Source: Hymenobacter elongatus
Lineage (GTDB): Bacteria; Bacteroidota; Bacteroidia; Cytophagales; Hymenobacteraceae
Assembly: GCF_004745955.1 (NCBI RefSeq)
Contig: NZ_SRLD01000032.1
Location: 1 to 62,505, forward strand
Direction of reading: 5' to 3'
DNA: 62,505 nt
The translations under genes and the position numbers were made by a program. The notes beneath the pieces were generated by a model. The model was not told the DNA's origin. It saw only the letters and a program-made list of their open reading frames with translations, and made no database searches. The stretch's first letter is position 1. Each line of letters starts with the position of its first letter. Shown piece by piece: positions 25,972 through 34,235 of this stretch.

Positions 25972-26730
25972 GTGGTCAGTACAAACAGGAGCATACTAGA
26001 GCCGTTGGTTCCCACTGCGTTGCGGGTCACTCCGGCTCCGTTGGGCAACAAGGGCGTCGCGTCGGCGCTGCTTATCATGACGGCCTGGCTGGCCCTGCTC
26101 ACGTTTCTACTAGCGGTGTATCGTCCCGATTGGCAAACGCCCTGGCCTTACCTGCTAATGCTGATGCAAATGCATTTGTACACGGGCCTATTCATTACGG
26201 CCCACGATGCCATGCACGGCGTGGTAAGCGCCAATAAGCGCCTGAATACTGCGCTGGGTACGGTTGGTGCCTTCCTTTTTGCTTACAACTGGTACCCTCG
26301 CCTGTTGCCCAAGCACCACCAGCACCACCGGCACGTAGCCACCCCCGATGACCCCGACTACCATAACGGTCAGCACCCGGGGTTTTTGCCCTGGCTGTTG
26401 CGCTTCGCGCTGAACTACGTGACGTGGTGGCAGATAGCGCTCATGGCTCTGACGTACAATCTGCTCAAGCTGGCTTTTCCGATGGTTAATGTCATTGCCT
26501 TCTGGATGGTGCCGGCTGTGCTGGCGACGATGCAGCTGTTTTTCTTTGGCACCTACCTGCCCCACCGTGGCGAGCATGCCGACGACAACCTCCACAAGTC
26601 TCGCACCCAGCTGCGGCATCATGTGTGGGGCTTCGTGAGCTGCTATTTTTTTGGCTACCACTACGAGCACCACGACCAGCCGTATCTGCCGTGGTGGCGC
26701 CTGTGGCGCACGAAAGAAACAGGCCAATAA
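25972..26730 (+). CDS. crtW: Beta-carotene ketolase CrtW (fatty acid desaturase superfamily)
   Basis: A 252-residue membrane di-iron oxygenase. It has the CrtW-type histidine boxes HDAMHG, HHQHHRHVATPDDPD, YLPHRGEHADDN and HYEHHDQP, with about five TM segments. This pattern separates ketolases, which add 4-keto groups to beta-ionone rings, from ordinary acyl desaturases. The start is GTG 25972, 3 bases after the cupin stop. Together with CrtZ it would give hydroxy-keto end groups such as those of flexixanthin or astaxanthin. The exact product cannot be read from sequence. Confidence 0.88.
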   Translation: MVSTNRSILEPLVPTALRVTPAPLGNKGVASALLIMTAWLALLTFLLAVYRPDWQTPWPYLLMLMQMHLYTGLFITAHDAMHGVVSANKRLNTALGTVGAFLFAYNWYPRLLPKHHQHHRHVATPDDPDYHNGQHPGFLPWLLRFALNYVTWWQIALMALTYNLLKLAFPMVNVIAFWMVPAVLATMQLFFFGTYLPHRGEHADDNLHKSRTQLRHHVWGFVSCYFFGYHYEHHDQPYLPWWRLWRTKETGQ

Positions 26731-26849
26731 AGAGAGTGCTGCTTGGTTGCGGCCAAAGGAATATCGAAAGCCGTTCGTCGAGGCAACTTAAACACGGAAT
26801 GTGTCTATATTCAGCCTTCTCAACCTGCCGTTGAGTTGCTGGCTAGCTC

Positions 26850-28940
26850 ATGACGACGCGTTTCTCTCTGTTCCGTGCACATATCCAACTTGCTCTGGCC
26901 CTGCTGGTTGGTGGGCTGGTCATGCCGACGGAAGCAACTGCGGTTCGGGCTGCCAACCACGCCATTTACACGTCGTTTGCGGTAGCCGAGGAAGAATTCT
27001 TGCTCACTAACCGGCCTGTGCCGCTTAATCTGGAAGCACGCTTACGGTACGGGCAGCGGCTGCTGCAAGAAGCCATAAAAAGCAGAAGCCTGAGCAAGCA
27101 GGCTGTTGGGCACCGCGTTATGGCCTCTGCCTACCAGGAGCTGCGGCAGTATAACCAGTCCGTACTCCATTTTCAGACGGCGCTGCGCCTACATCAGCAG
27201 CTGCGTAACACACGCAATGCCACGGTAGACATGCTGCATCTGGGCGGGGTGCTGCTCAGCCGTGGCGATACTGCACAGGCACGCACCACCTACCAGGGCG
27301 CGTTGCGGGGTTTCACGCAAACTCAGTCGGCGGCGGGTGCGGCGCACGTGTATGGACGCCTGGGAACTCTCTATGGCCACCAGCACGACTGGGCGCAGGC
27401 ATTAACCAGCCAATCCAGGGCGCTCCACGAGTGGCAACAGCTTCGGGATTATGCGCATGTTGCCGTTTCTCTCAACGCTATTGGCACGGTGTATTTTCAG
27501 CAGCGGCAGTACAGCCGGGCACTGTTTTACCTACGTAAGGCCATGGGTGTGGCAAGCGCAACGGATAGTCTGCCGCTGAGCGAGAGTCAGGCTGGTATTG
27601 GGCGGGTATATCAGGCGCTCGGCAACCAGATAATGGCACTGACCAGTTTCAACCAAGCCGAGCAGCTATTTCCGCGCACGGGCGCGGCTCTGCAACATGC
27701 TCAGCTGTGGCAAGCTATTGCGGCCACCCACAATTCGTTAGGAAATCGGGCGGCAGCTGAGCGTGCTTTGCGCCAAGGCTTGCCGCTTGCGCGGCGCAGT
27801 GGCTCCAAAACGCAGTTGAGTGCGATGTACCAGGCGCTAGCCGCTGGTTATCGGACGACGGGCGAGTATAAGCTGTCGTTGGAGGCCATGACGCGGTTTG
27901 CGCAGCTACAGGACAGCGTTTTTGCCGAGGAGCGCTCCGCGCAGGTGGCGGAGCTTCGCACGCGCTACGAGACGGAAAAAAAGGAGCGCGAGATTCAGCT
28001 GCTAATCAAAGATCGTCAGATTCAGGAGGCCAACCTGCGGCAACAAACAGTGATGCGCAACGCGCTGGCTGCTGGCGCTTTACTTCTCCTGGTCATCATT
28101 GGGGTGCTCTACCGGGGACGGCGGCAACAGAAGCGCATCAATAGGCTGCTGGAGCGTAAGAATGCGGCCATCAATCGGCAAAAAGAAGAATTGGGCCGGC
28201 TCAATCGAACCAAGGATACCCTGTTTTCGGTCATCTCACACGACTTACGGAGCCCGCTCAGCTCCTTATATTCCTTGCTCAACCTACTGAATATGGGAGC
28301 ATTGTCGCCCGAGCGCCTGGCTTTGCATTCTGCCCGACTGACCAGGGGCCTGAACAGCACCTTGCTGCTACTCGATAACCTGCTGAACTGGTCGGCGGCT
28401 CAAATGAAAGACGACACGATTCGGCCTGAGCGCCTGCGTTTGGATGCACTGGTGGAAGAAGCTCTGGCTTTGCTGTTGGGAGATGCTGAGCGCAAAAGTA
28501 TTCTGTTGCTCAATCAATTACAGGTTCCTACGCTGGTCCGGGCCGATGTGAACATGACGCGGTTGATTCTGCGCAATTTATTAGGCAATGCCATCAAGTT
28601 TACCCCCGAGGGCGGAACCGTGACCGTACTAGGTGCGCTACAAGGCGCAACGTGGGTCATTTCCGTGCAGGATACGGGCATTGGCATTCAGGTGGCCGAC
28701 CGGGACAAGGTATTCGGGAAGGCGGGCCCGTTTTCTACGCTGGGCACGGCCCACGAAAAGGGTACCGGCCTGGGCCTGCAGCTCTGCCAGGATTTTGTAG
28801 TGCGCAATGGCGGACAACTTACGTTCATCAGTCAGGTGGGCCAGGGCACTACTTTCCGCTTTTCGCTGCCCGTTGCTACCACTCCTGCGGCCGAAGCCCA
28901 TCAGGACAGCTTCGCTACTGCGGCTGCTGCCGCCGAATAA
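26850..28940 (+). CDS. TPR-containing sensor histidine kinase
   Basis: A 696-residue protein with a signal peptide (about 1-30), then about six TPR repeats (residues 60-370, for example LNAIGTVYFQQRQYSRALFYL), a coiled-coil segment, one TM helix (AAGALLLLVIIGVLY, about 405-420) and a cytoplasmic kinase. The H-box is SVISHDLRSPLSSL with His464. The ATPase domain has LLGNAIKFTPEGG, QDTGIGI and GTGLGLQLCQD. The TPR part is predicted to be periplasmic and probably senses a protein or peptide. The gene runs towards the LytTR regulator and overlaps its end by 26 bases. They are a plausible but unproven two-component pair, since LytTR regulators usually partner with a different kinase type. Confidence 0.9.
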   Translation: MTTRFSLFRAHIQLALALLVGGLVMPTEATAVRAANHAIYTSFAVAEEEFLLTNRPVPLNLEARLRYGQRLLQEAIKSRSLSKQAVGHRVMASAYQELRQYNQSVLHFQTALRLHQQLRNTRNATVDMLHLGGVLLSRGDTAQARTTYQGALRGFTQTQSAAGAAHVYGRLGTLYGHQHDWAQALTSQSRALHEWQQLRDYAHVAVSLNAIGTVYFQQRQYSRALFYLRKAMGVASATDSLPLSESQAGIGRVYQALGNQIMALTSFNQAEQLFPRTGAALQHAQLWQAIAATHNSLGNRAAAERALRQGLPLARRSGSKTQLSAMYQALAAGYRTTGEYKLSLEAMTRFAQLQDSVFAEERSAQVAELRTRYETEKKEREIQLLIKDRQIQEANLRQQTVMRNALAAGALLLLVIIGVLYRGRRQQKRINRLLERKNAAINRQKEELGRLNRTKDTLFSVISHDLRSPLSSLYSLLNLLNMGALSPERLALHSARLTRGLNSTLLLLDNLLNWSAAQMKDDTIRPERLRLDALVEEALALLLGDAERKSILLLNQLQVPTLVRADVNMTRLILRNLLGNAIKFTPEGGTVTVLGALQGATWVISVQDTGIGIQVADRDKVFGKAGPFSTLGTAHEKGTGLGLQLCQDFVVRNGGQLTFISQVGQGTTFRFSLPVATTPAAEAHQDSFATAAAAAE

Positions 28941-29658
28941 GTGAGCGGTTGACAATTCGCTCCGTTACTCGTTCCCGGTAGGTTTGCCCCAGCGGCAGTG
29001 CGTGGCCGCTCACCCGCACTTCTAAGTTACTCACCGAATCGATGCGGGCCGTGTTGACCAGATAGGAGCGGTGGGTGCGCACGAACAGGCCCGGCGGCAG
29101 CTGCTCTTCAATATTTTTAAGATTGACCAGCGTGAGATGGGTGCGGCCGTCAGCAGTGTTGATTTTGGTGAAGTCCTTCAGGGCTTCGATATACAGCACC
29201 TCCCGGTAGTGAAGGCGCACGAACTGCGCATCGGTGCGAATAAAAAAGGAGCCCCAGCCCGAAAGAATATCCTGGTTGCCATCGTTCTCAACCAGGTTAG
29301 TCCGCAGAATGCCAGCTATTTTATTCACAGCCTTCAGAAACCGGTCGAGCGAGATAGGCTTGAGCAAAAAGTCGATAACATCCAGATTGAAGCCTTCCAT
29401 AGCGTACTGCGGAAAGGATGTCATCAGCACTACCAGCGGCGGGTGTTGCAGCGACCGTACCAGATCCAGGCCGCTGAGGTGCGGCATGGTCACGTCTGAG
29501 AACAGGACTTGCACATCATGGTGCATCAGGTAGCGGTGGGCATCCAGCGGGTCGGTGAAGGCCGCTTTCACATCCAGCACATCAGTCATGGCTACGTAAG
29601 CTTGCAGCAAATCCAGCACCAGCGGATCATCATCGAGCAGCAAACAGCTAATCTTCAT
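28915..29658 (-). CDS. LytTR-family response regulator
   Basis: A 247-residue regulator. The receiver domain (about 1-120) has the acidic Asp9-Asp11 cluster, phospho-acceptor Asp55 (VLFSDVTMPHLSGLDLV) and Lys in DFLLKPISLDRF. The C-terminal LytTR DNA-binding domain (about 140-245) shows YIEALKDFTKIN, FVRTHRSYLVN and ALPLGQTYRE. It is divergent in family from the OmpR-type regulator at 7.4 kb. It is convergent with the TPR kinase and shares 26 bases with it. Confidence 0.92.
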   Translation of the reverse strand: MKISCLLLDDDPLVLDLLQAYVAMTDVLDVKAAFTDPLDAHRYLMHHDVQVLFSDVTMPHLSGLDLVRSLQHPPLVVLMTSFPQYAMEGFNLDVIDFLLKPISLDRFLKAVNKIAGILRTNLVENDGNQDILSGWGSFFIRTDAQFVRLHYREVLYIEALKDFTKINTADGRTHLTLVNLKNIEEQLPPGLFVRTHRSYLVNTARIDSVSNLEVRVSGHALPLGQTYRERVTERIVNRSLIRRQQPQ

Positions 29659-29770
29659 AAGAGCGTAGTTTTCGGATGGGCAGATGGTGAATATAAAAAG
29701 GATAAATTGATTTGTGCTATTTATTATGGGAAGAAATCAATATTAGGCCAAAAAACTACCAGCTTCCATC

Positions 29771-29778
29771 TACTTTTG
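29771..29778 (+). promoter_or_regulatory. Candidate -7 element for the orphan gene at 29.9 kb
   Basis: TACTTTTG is an exact TAnnTTTG match 139 bases upstream of the ATG. The -33 TTG is lacking, so this is tentative. Confidence 0.3.
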
Positions 29779-29916
29779 GCTGGGGTTGCTATACTTTAAG
29801 CCCTTAGTACTAATAGGTTTACATACCTTTTAAGGAATAGCGCCCCTGTGTCAATCCCCGGGCGTCGCCTGTTCTTATCTCGCGCATGATTGCTGCCGCC
29901 AACATACCTGCTTGTA

Positions 29917-30486
29917 ATGAAACGCTTGACCAGTACTTCCGTCGCGGCCCTGCCGCCCGTGGTTCTGGGGGTAGAGCTCACCATAGCTAACCACCAGGGC
30001 CTGCGCCAATCGCTCCGATCCACTTTTGGCCTGAATACCCGCGCCATTAACCTGCGCATTGACCCCAGCATGGATTTGATTTATCTCTGTGAATCTACGC
30101 TGCCCAGCTCGTTGCCCTGCCTGTCCAGCCTCACCCGGCCGGGGGTGGTGGCGGTTATGCTGCGCTCCGTTCGGCTGGAGTGGCACCCCGAAACCACCCA
30201 CCCGATTGGCCGGGGCACGCCTACGCTGGCCGCACTGGAAAGCGGTAGTTGTTTTCTGACTGCCAACGGCCGCAAGGTCTCCATTGCCTCGTTCTCCAGT
30301 CGCCATGTGCATCCTACCCGCATTGTGATGGAAGCCCAGGGCCGGCCCAACCTGCTGGAGTATCTCCGGGCCGACAGCTTTACGCTGGAAATTTCCGGCA
30401 CCAACCGTCGCCGTCTGGTCCGTCCGCTGGCCTTCAGCGCCGTTCTGGAATTTGACGAGCAAATGGCCCCGGGAGCCCATGCCTAA
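29917..30486 (+). CDS. Hypothetical protein, no recognised family
   Basis: A 189-residue protein starting at ATG 29917, nine codons inside a longer frame. No signal peptide or TM segment is evident. The content is strand-rich: VVLGVELTIANHQGLRQSL, INLRIDPSMDLIYLCES, VAVMLRSVRLEW, then ASFSSRHVHPTRIVMEAQG. I do not recognise it. The compact beta pattern could be a small barrel or a ligand-binding fold. Codon use and GC match the neighbours, so there is no sign of recent transfer. A terminator follows. Confidence 0.6.
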   Translation: MKRLTSTSVAALPPVVLGVELTIANHQGLRQSLRSTFGLNTRAINLRIDPSMDLIYLCESTLPSSLPCLSSLTRPGVVAVMLRSVRLEWHPETTHPIGRGTPTLAALESGSCFLTANGRKVSIASFSSRHVHPTRIVMEAQGRPNLLEYLRADSFTLEISGTNRRRLVRPLAFSAVLEFDEQMAPGAHA

Positions 30487-30528
30487 GCTGGGTTCCGTGA
30501 TGAATAGTAGCCAGCAGGACACAAAAAC

Positions 30529-30563
30529 GAAAAAAGCCGACTCTAACGAGCCGGCTTTTTATG
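30529..30563. terminator. Bidirectional hairpin terminator
   Basis: The stem AAAAAGCCGACTC/GAGCCGGCTTTTT (one A-C mismatch) has A and T runs on its two flanks. It serves the orphan gene on the plus strand and the HMA gene on the minus strand. Confidence 0.7.
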
Positions 30564-30591
30564 CAGAAAAATCCTGAAGTAAGACGCTGAT

Positions 30592-30981
30592 TTACTGTCC
30601 GCCGCCGGTGTGTATGGCGTTGGTTTTCTTGCAGCAGTCGGGTAGCCGGTCGTAGGCCCGCTTCTCCGCTACTTGGTTGTCGGCATCGTAGCCGGTACGC
30701 TGCACGGCGGTGCGCAACTCGGCGGGCGAGGTTTTATCGGGCCGGTAGGCTACGGTCAGCACCTGGCTTGGCACGTCCAGAACGGCTTGCTGCACTCCTT
30801 TTTCGTAGGCCATGGCTTTTTCCAGCCGTGTTTTACACATATCACACACGGCCGAAGTTTTTACCTGGAACTGCTCGGTAGCCGTGCCTTTGGCTTTGGC
30901 TACGGGCGCAGTCTGCGCATACGTGAGCTGGGCGGTAAGCAACACCAGGGCCGAGAGGAACAACGATTTCAGCGTATACAT
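30592..30981 (-). CDS. Secreted HMA-domain (heavy-metal-associated) protein
   Basis: A 129-residue protein with a signal peptide (about 1-22, ending TYAQ). It has an HMA fold with the metal-binding pair Cys46-x-x-Cys49 (AVCDMC) and the typical later segment VLTVAYRPDKTSPAELRTAVQRTGYDAD. A CC pair in the tail (LPDCCKK) may bind metal as well. The ATG at 30981 is chosen because it begins the signal peptide; longer starts add unlikely sequence. It follows the TonB receptor on the same strand and probably carries or captures a soft metal such as copper in the periplasm. Confidence 0.88.
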   Translation of the reverse strand: MYTLKSLFLSALVLLTAQLTYAQTAPVAKAKGTATEQFQVKTSAVCDMCKTRLEKAMAYEKGVQQAVLDVPSQVLTVAYRPDKTSPAELRTAVQRTGYDADNQVAEKRAYDRLPDCCKKTNAIHTGGGQ

Positions 30982-31077
30982 AAGTCGGGATGAGAGAAAG
31001 TGAAACGAGAAAAGGAGGCTGAACGGCGCAACCCGGCATTCGGCTAACAAAGAGCTTGCCGGAAGAAGTGCCGATGA

Positions 31078-33375
31078 CTATTCGATTGTAAAGCGGAAGC
31101 CGGCGTAGGTGAGTCGGCCGTAGGTGGGGCCCCAAACCATGGCCGCGTCGAAGTTGGGGCCAAACGGGTCCGTCGCGCCGGCAATAGGAGTGGGCTGCCG
31201 GTAGTTCGTCAGGTTTTCGACGCCGGCATACAGCTCCAGCCGCTTGAAGGCGCGCGTTACCTGGCCATTGAGTAGCGCATAGCGGGGCGCGTAGTTCAGA
31301 CCCGGGGCGCCCGCGCCGTGGCCATGTCCCTCGCTACCGGGGGTGTAGGCCAGAGGGCGCTGCCCAAACCACTGCATCGTTAGGTCGGCGCGCCATTTGT
31401 CGAAGGCCGTAGCATAGCCCACGTTGGCAAACAGCCGGTGACGCGGCGTCAGAGCCCTGGGCAGCAGCTCGCCGACGTAGCTGGTGCGCACGTCCAGGAA
31501 CTTATAAGCGGCCTTGGCTTGCAGGCCTTTTATTGGCTCGACCTGAATTTCAGTCTGGAAGCTGCGGGAAAAAGACCGTCCGCCGGGCTCCAGATTGCCG
31601 ATTTGCAGCACTCGGGGCGACGAATAGGCATCGGCCACTACCTGATTCTGAAACTCCGTGTGGTAGTAGTCGGCTACGAGCGTGGCCGGGTGGCCCGCCA
31701 CCGTGAAATACTGTGTAACGCTGCCGCCCACGTTCCAGGCCCGCTCGGGCCGTAGGTTGCTGGCAACCGAGAATTCGCGGGAGCTAACCAGCATACCCGC
31801 GTTTTCGGCAATCGGGTTGGCGGTCCGGAAGCCGGTGCCCGCCGCCAGCCGCAGCACCGTGTTGGCCGTGGCGTCATACTTCACATTGAAGCGCGGCGTC
31901 AGCACCCAGCCATACAGATTATGCCAGTCCGTTCGAACCCCGCCCACCAGCGTCAGGTTGCGGGCATTCTGGTAGGTATATTCTGCAAAAGCGCCCGGTA
32001 CCCGCTCGAAGCGGGTGGGGTGCTCACGCTGGTAGCGCTCTGCCTCCGACTCCGACAAATAGATGAATCCATCCTTATATACTTCGCGGTAATCATCGTG
32101 CAAGTAGCTCAGGCCCACGCGGTAAGTGTGAGCCGTGGTGCCTAGTACGCTCTGAAACAGCAGCGTAGCGAGGCCCGTGCGCTGCTTGCCGTCATAAGTG
32201 CGGATACCATACCTGGAGTCGAACGCGTGGCTGGTGCCGCTCAATAGTAGGCCCAGGCTCTGGTAGGGCCGGCCGGGCCAGGTGTAGGAGGTTTTGGAAA
32301 ACCCCGTATACCGGTCGGTGGTGAGCGTGGTGCCATAGGCGGTGGTAGTGGGCGCGTCCTGCCGGAAATCAACCTGGCCGCCTTCCCGTGTTTCGCGCAG
32401 CGCCCCCAGGCCCACTTCATGCACGATGCCCGTACCGGATTTGTATTTCCACTTATTGAAGAGATTATACTGCGTAGCCAGCGGCAAATCCAAAAATCCG
32501 TCCTTGTTGCGGTCCACGCGGTGGCCAAGGTGGTCGGTGTGCAGTAAGAGTGCCGTACTGAGCTTGGCCGAAGTCTGCGCCGATAAGTTGAGGTTGAGGT
32601 CAGATTTCCCCAGGTCATTGCCGTACGCGTTGAACAGGAGGCGTTCGGCTTTGTCGGGGTCTTTCAGGCGCACGTTTACCTGGCCCGCAATGCTTTCGTA
32701 GCCATTCACCACCGAGCCCATGCCTTTGATGATATCGATGCTCTCGATCCAGGTGCCGGCCAGGTAGCTTAGGCGGTAGGGCGTCGACAGGCCCCGCAGG
32801 GCGGGTAGGTTGTCGACTGTGAGCAGGGAATAGGCGCCATCAAGGCCCAGCAGCTGAATCTGTTTGGCCCCCGATACGGCATCGGTCGTTGAAACCTCTA
32901 CGGCCGCGTTTGTCTCGAAGCTTTCCGCCAGGTTGCAGCACGCCGATTTGGTTAGGTCGCGGCTGGTAATTACTTGGGTATTGGTGGGCGTGAGGGAGGA
33001 GTAAGCCGGGGCTCTTTCCTCAATTTTTACCTCGCCCAGCGTCACGGAGCGCCGCAAGCCGACGCGTACAAACGCCTGGTCGGTGGCCCCGATGGTAAGC
33101 GTATCGGCCCTGAAGCCCAGGGCGCTGATGATAAGATGGCTGGCTGAACCCCGAGCGGGCCGCACCAGCATGAATTTGCCGCTGGCATCGGTGCTGACGC
33201 CGGAGCTGGGTACCTCCAGCCAGCGCACTACTACGCCCGGTAGCGGCGAGGTGGCCCCGGCATCCGTGACCTGGCCCTGCACGGGCAAAATAACGTCGGT
33301 TTGGGCGAAGGCTGCGAAGCTGCTCAGCAGACAGCCGAGAACGGCAGCAAACCGCCGCCCGAAGAAAGGTTGCAT
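31078..33375 (-). CDS. TonB-dependent outer membrane receptor
   Basis: A 765-residue receptor. It has a signal peptide, an N-terminal carboxypeptidase-like regulatory domain (about 28-105, VQGQVTDAGATSPLPGVVV), a plug (about 125-235, SRDLTKSACCNLAESFETNAAVEV through GYESIAGQVNV) and a 22-strand barrel ending with GRLTYAGFRFTIE. The CC pair at the plug start is typical of receptors found with HYC_CC_PP and HMA partners. With the HMA protein downstream it looks like a metal or metallophore importer, but the ligand is inferred. It lies 96 bases from the HMA start and 82 bases from the HYC_CC_PP stop. Confidence 0.93.
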   Translation of the reverse strand: MQPFFGRRFAAVLGCLLSSFAAFAQTDVILPVQGQVTDAGATSPLPGVVVRWLEVPSSGVSTDASGKFMLVRPARGSASHLIISALGFRADTLTIGATDQAFVRVGLRRSVTLGEVKIEERAPAYSSLTPTNTQVITSRDLTKSACCNLAESFETNAAVEVSTTDAVSGAKQIQLLGLDGAYSLLTVDNLPALRGLSTPYRLSYLAGTWIESIDIIKGMGSVVNGYESIAGQVNVRLKDPDKAERLLFNAYGNDLGKSDLNLNLSAQTSAKLSTALLLHTDHLGHRVDRNKDGFLDLPLATQYNLFNKWKYKSGTGIVHEVGLGALRETREGGQVDFRQDAPTTTAYGTTLTTDRYTGFSKTSYTWPGRPYQSLGLLLSGTSHAFDSRYGIRTYDGKQRTGLATLLFQSVLGTTAHTYRVGLSYLHDDYREVYKDGFIYLSESEAERYQREHPTRFERVPGAFAEYTYQNARNLTLVGGVRTDWHNLYGWVLTPRFNVKYDATANTVLRLAAGTGFRTANPIAENAGMLVSSREFSVASNLRPERAWNVGGSVTQYFTVAGHPATLVADYYHTEFQNQVVADAYSSPRVLQIGNLEPGGRSFSRSFQTEIQVEPIKGLQAKAAYKFLDVRTSYVGELLPRALTPRHRLFANVGYATAFDKWRADLTMQWFGQRPLAYTPGSEGHGHGAGAPGLNYAPRYALLNGQVTRAFKRLELYAGVENLTNYRQPTPIAGATDPFGPNFDAAMVWGPTYGRLTYAGFRFTIE

Positions 33376-33457
33376 ATAGTCAGCAAGTTAGAACTCTTCC
33401 AAAAGAAAAAAAGGCCTGTACTGGCCCACGCCGCTTATGCAGCAACGCCGGAAGAAT

Positions 33458-33904
33458 CTACACCTGCCAGGTGCAGACAAAAGTCAATAATACCCGGCCC
33501 GCCCGGGGTGGGGGCGAGGCGTCGCTGGCGTGCCAAGCGGCGCTGGACGAGGTAGAAGGAGCGGCTGGGAAAATGAGCTCGTACGCTGCCAAATACCACA
33601 CCGGCGACACCTGTGGCAGCAGGAGCTTAGTTGGGTCGGAATGACGAGCCGCTGCCTCCAGCTTATGAAAATGCGCCCCAAACTCGCAGCAAGCCTTCTG
33701 TAGGCGTGCCGCCCCCGGTGCTCCAGGCACGGCTCCCTCCGATACGGAAGGGCATTGATGCTGGGCCGCACTGAAAATAATAGAAGCCGTGCTCCGCCCA
33801 CTGATAGTACAGCTATGCGACTGCACTGTGAGCCCCACCGACGAGGTGAGAATCAGCAGGGCCAGGAAGGCGCTGAACAGTCGATGTATGCGGGTGGGTT
33901 TCAC
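33458..33904 (-). CDS. HYC_CC_PP-family small exported protein
   Basis: A 148-residue protein starting at GTG 33904. A hydrophobic N-terminus (FSAFLALLILTSSVGLTV) leads to the family mark HSC (His30-x-Cys32), a variant of HYC. A CC pair (KACCEF) near residue 80 and a proline-rich tail follow. Such proteins are found beside TonB receptors in many Bacteroidota and are thought to relate to metal handling, with no proven role. A TACCTTTA box at 33917-33910 (minus) would start transcription at or very near the GTG, so the mRNA might be leaderless. Confidence 0.75.
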   Translation of the reverse strand: MKPTRIHRLFSAFLALLILTSSVGLTVQSHSCTISGRSTASIIFSAAQHQCPSVSEGAVPGAPGAARLQKACCEFGAHFHKLEAAARHSDPTKLLLPQVSPVWYLAAYELIFPAAPSTSSSAAWHASDASPPPRAGRVLLTFVCTWQV

Positions 33905-34140
33905 GGCTGTAAAGGTACTAAGCGCTTGGCAGAGCACCGTGCAGAATTGGGTGGCGAATAGTGTAGGATGAGGGCTGGAAACAGTAGCCAGTTCTGGGAA
34001 GGGGCGGCTTCCGTGGTGGAGAATCGCCAAGCTGCCATTTTGGCAAAGTCGCTTTCAGATGCCATCTGACTGACGGGAAGAAAAGCGTAATAGTGGATAT
34101 AAAGTCTGTTGATTGGCCAAAAAAACCGCTTTTTACGTAG

Positions 34141-34165
34141 TGGTAGAAAATGGTAAATCGTGGTT
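34141..34165 (+). promoter_or_regulatory. Three TGGT repeats: candidate MraZ operator
   Basis: TGGTA, TGGTA and TGGTT start at 34141, 34151 and 34161, exactly 10 bases apart. MraZ is known to bind tandem TGGGN boxes spaced by five bases, so this is the same layout with T for G at the fourth position. The third repeat overlaps the -33 element of the promoter. Confidence 0.75.
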
Positions 34166-34193
34166 GGCTTTTCGGGGGCATTGCGTACTTTTG
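34164..34193 (+). promoter_or_regulatory. Promoter of the dcw cluster (mraZ)
   Basis: TTG (34164-34166) and TACTTTTG (34186-34193) are separated by 19 bases, matching the Bacteroidota housekeeping consensus. The start would be near 34199, giving a leader of about 37 bases before the mraZ ATG. Confidence 0.8.
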
Positions 34194-34235
34194 TTATCAT
34201 CCCTTACCAGTGCTTGGTTAGCAACCCCTGCATCC

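Noticed and set aside
25972..26730. Ordinary fatty acid desaturase instead of CrtW
   Set aside because: The histidine boxes and the PHRGEHADD segment fit ketolases better, and the gene sits in a carotenoid region; some doubt remains.
33376..34235. Riboswitch upstream of the TonB receptor operon
   Set aside because: The receptor is preceded by another gene after 82 bases, and no cobalamin or other riboswitch core is visible upstream of that gene.
34113..34235. N-terminal extension of MraZ
   Set aside because: It would cross the promoter and the TGGT repeats and has no MraZ family sequence.
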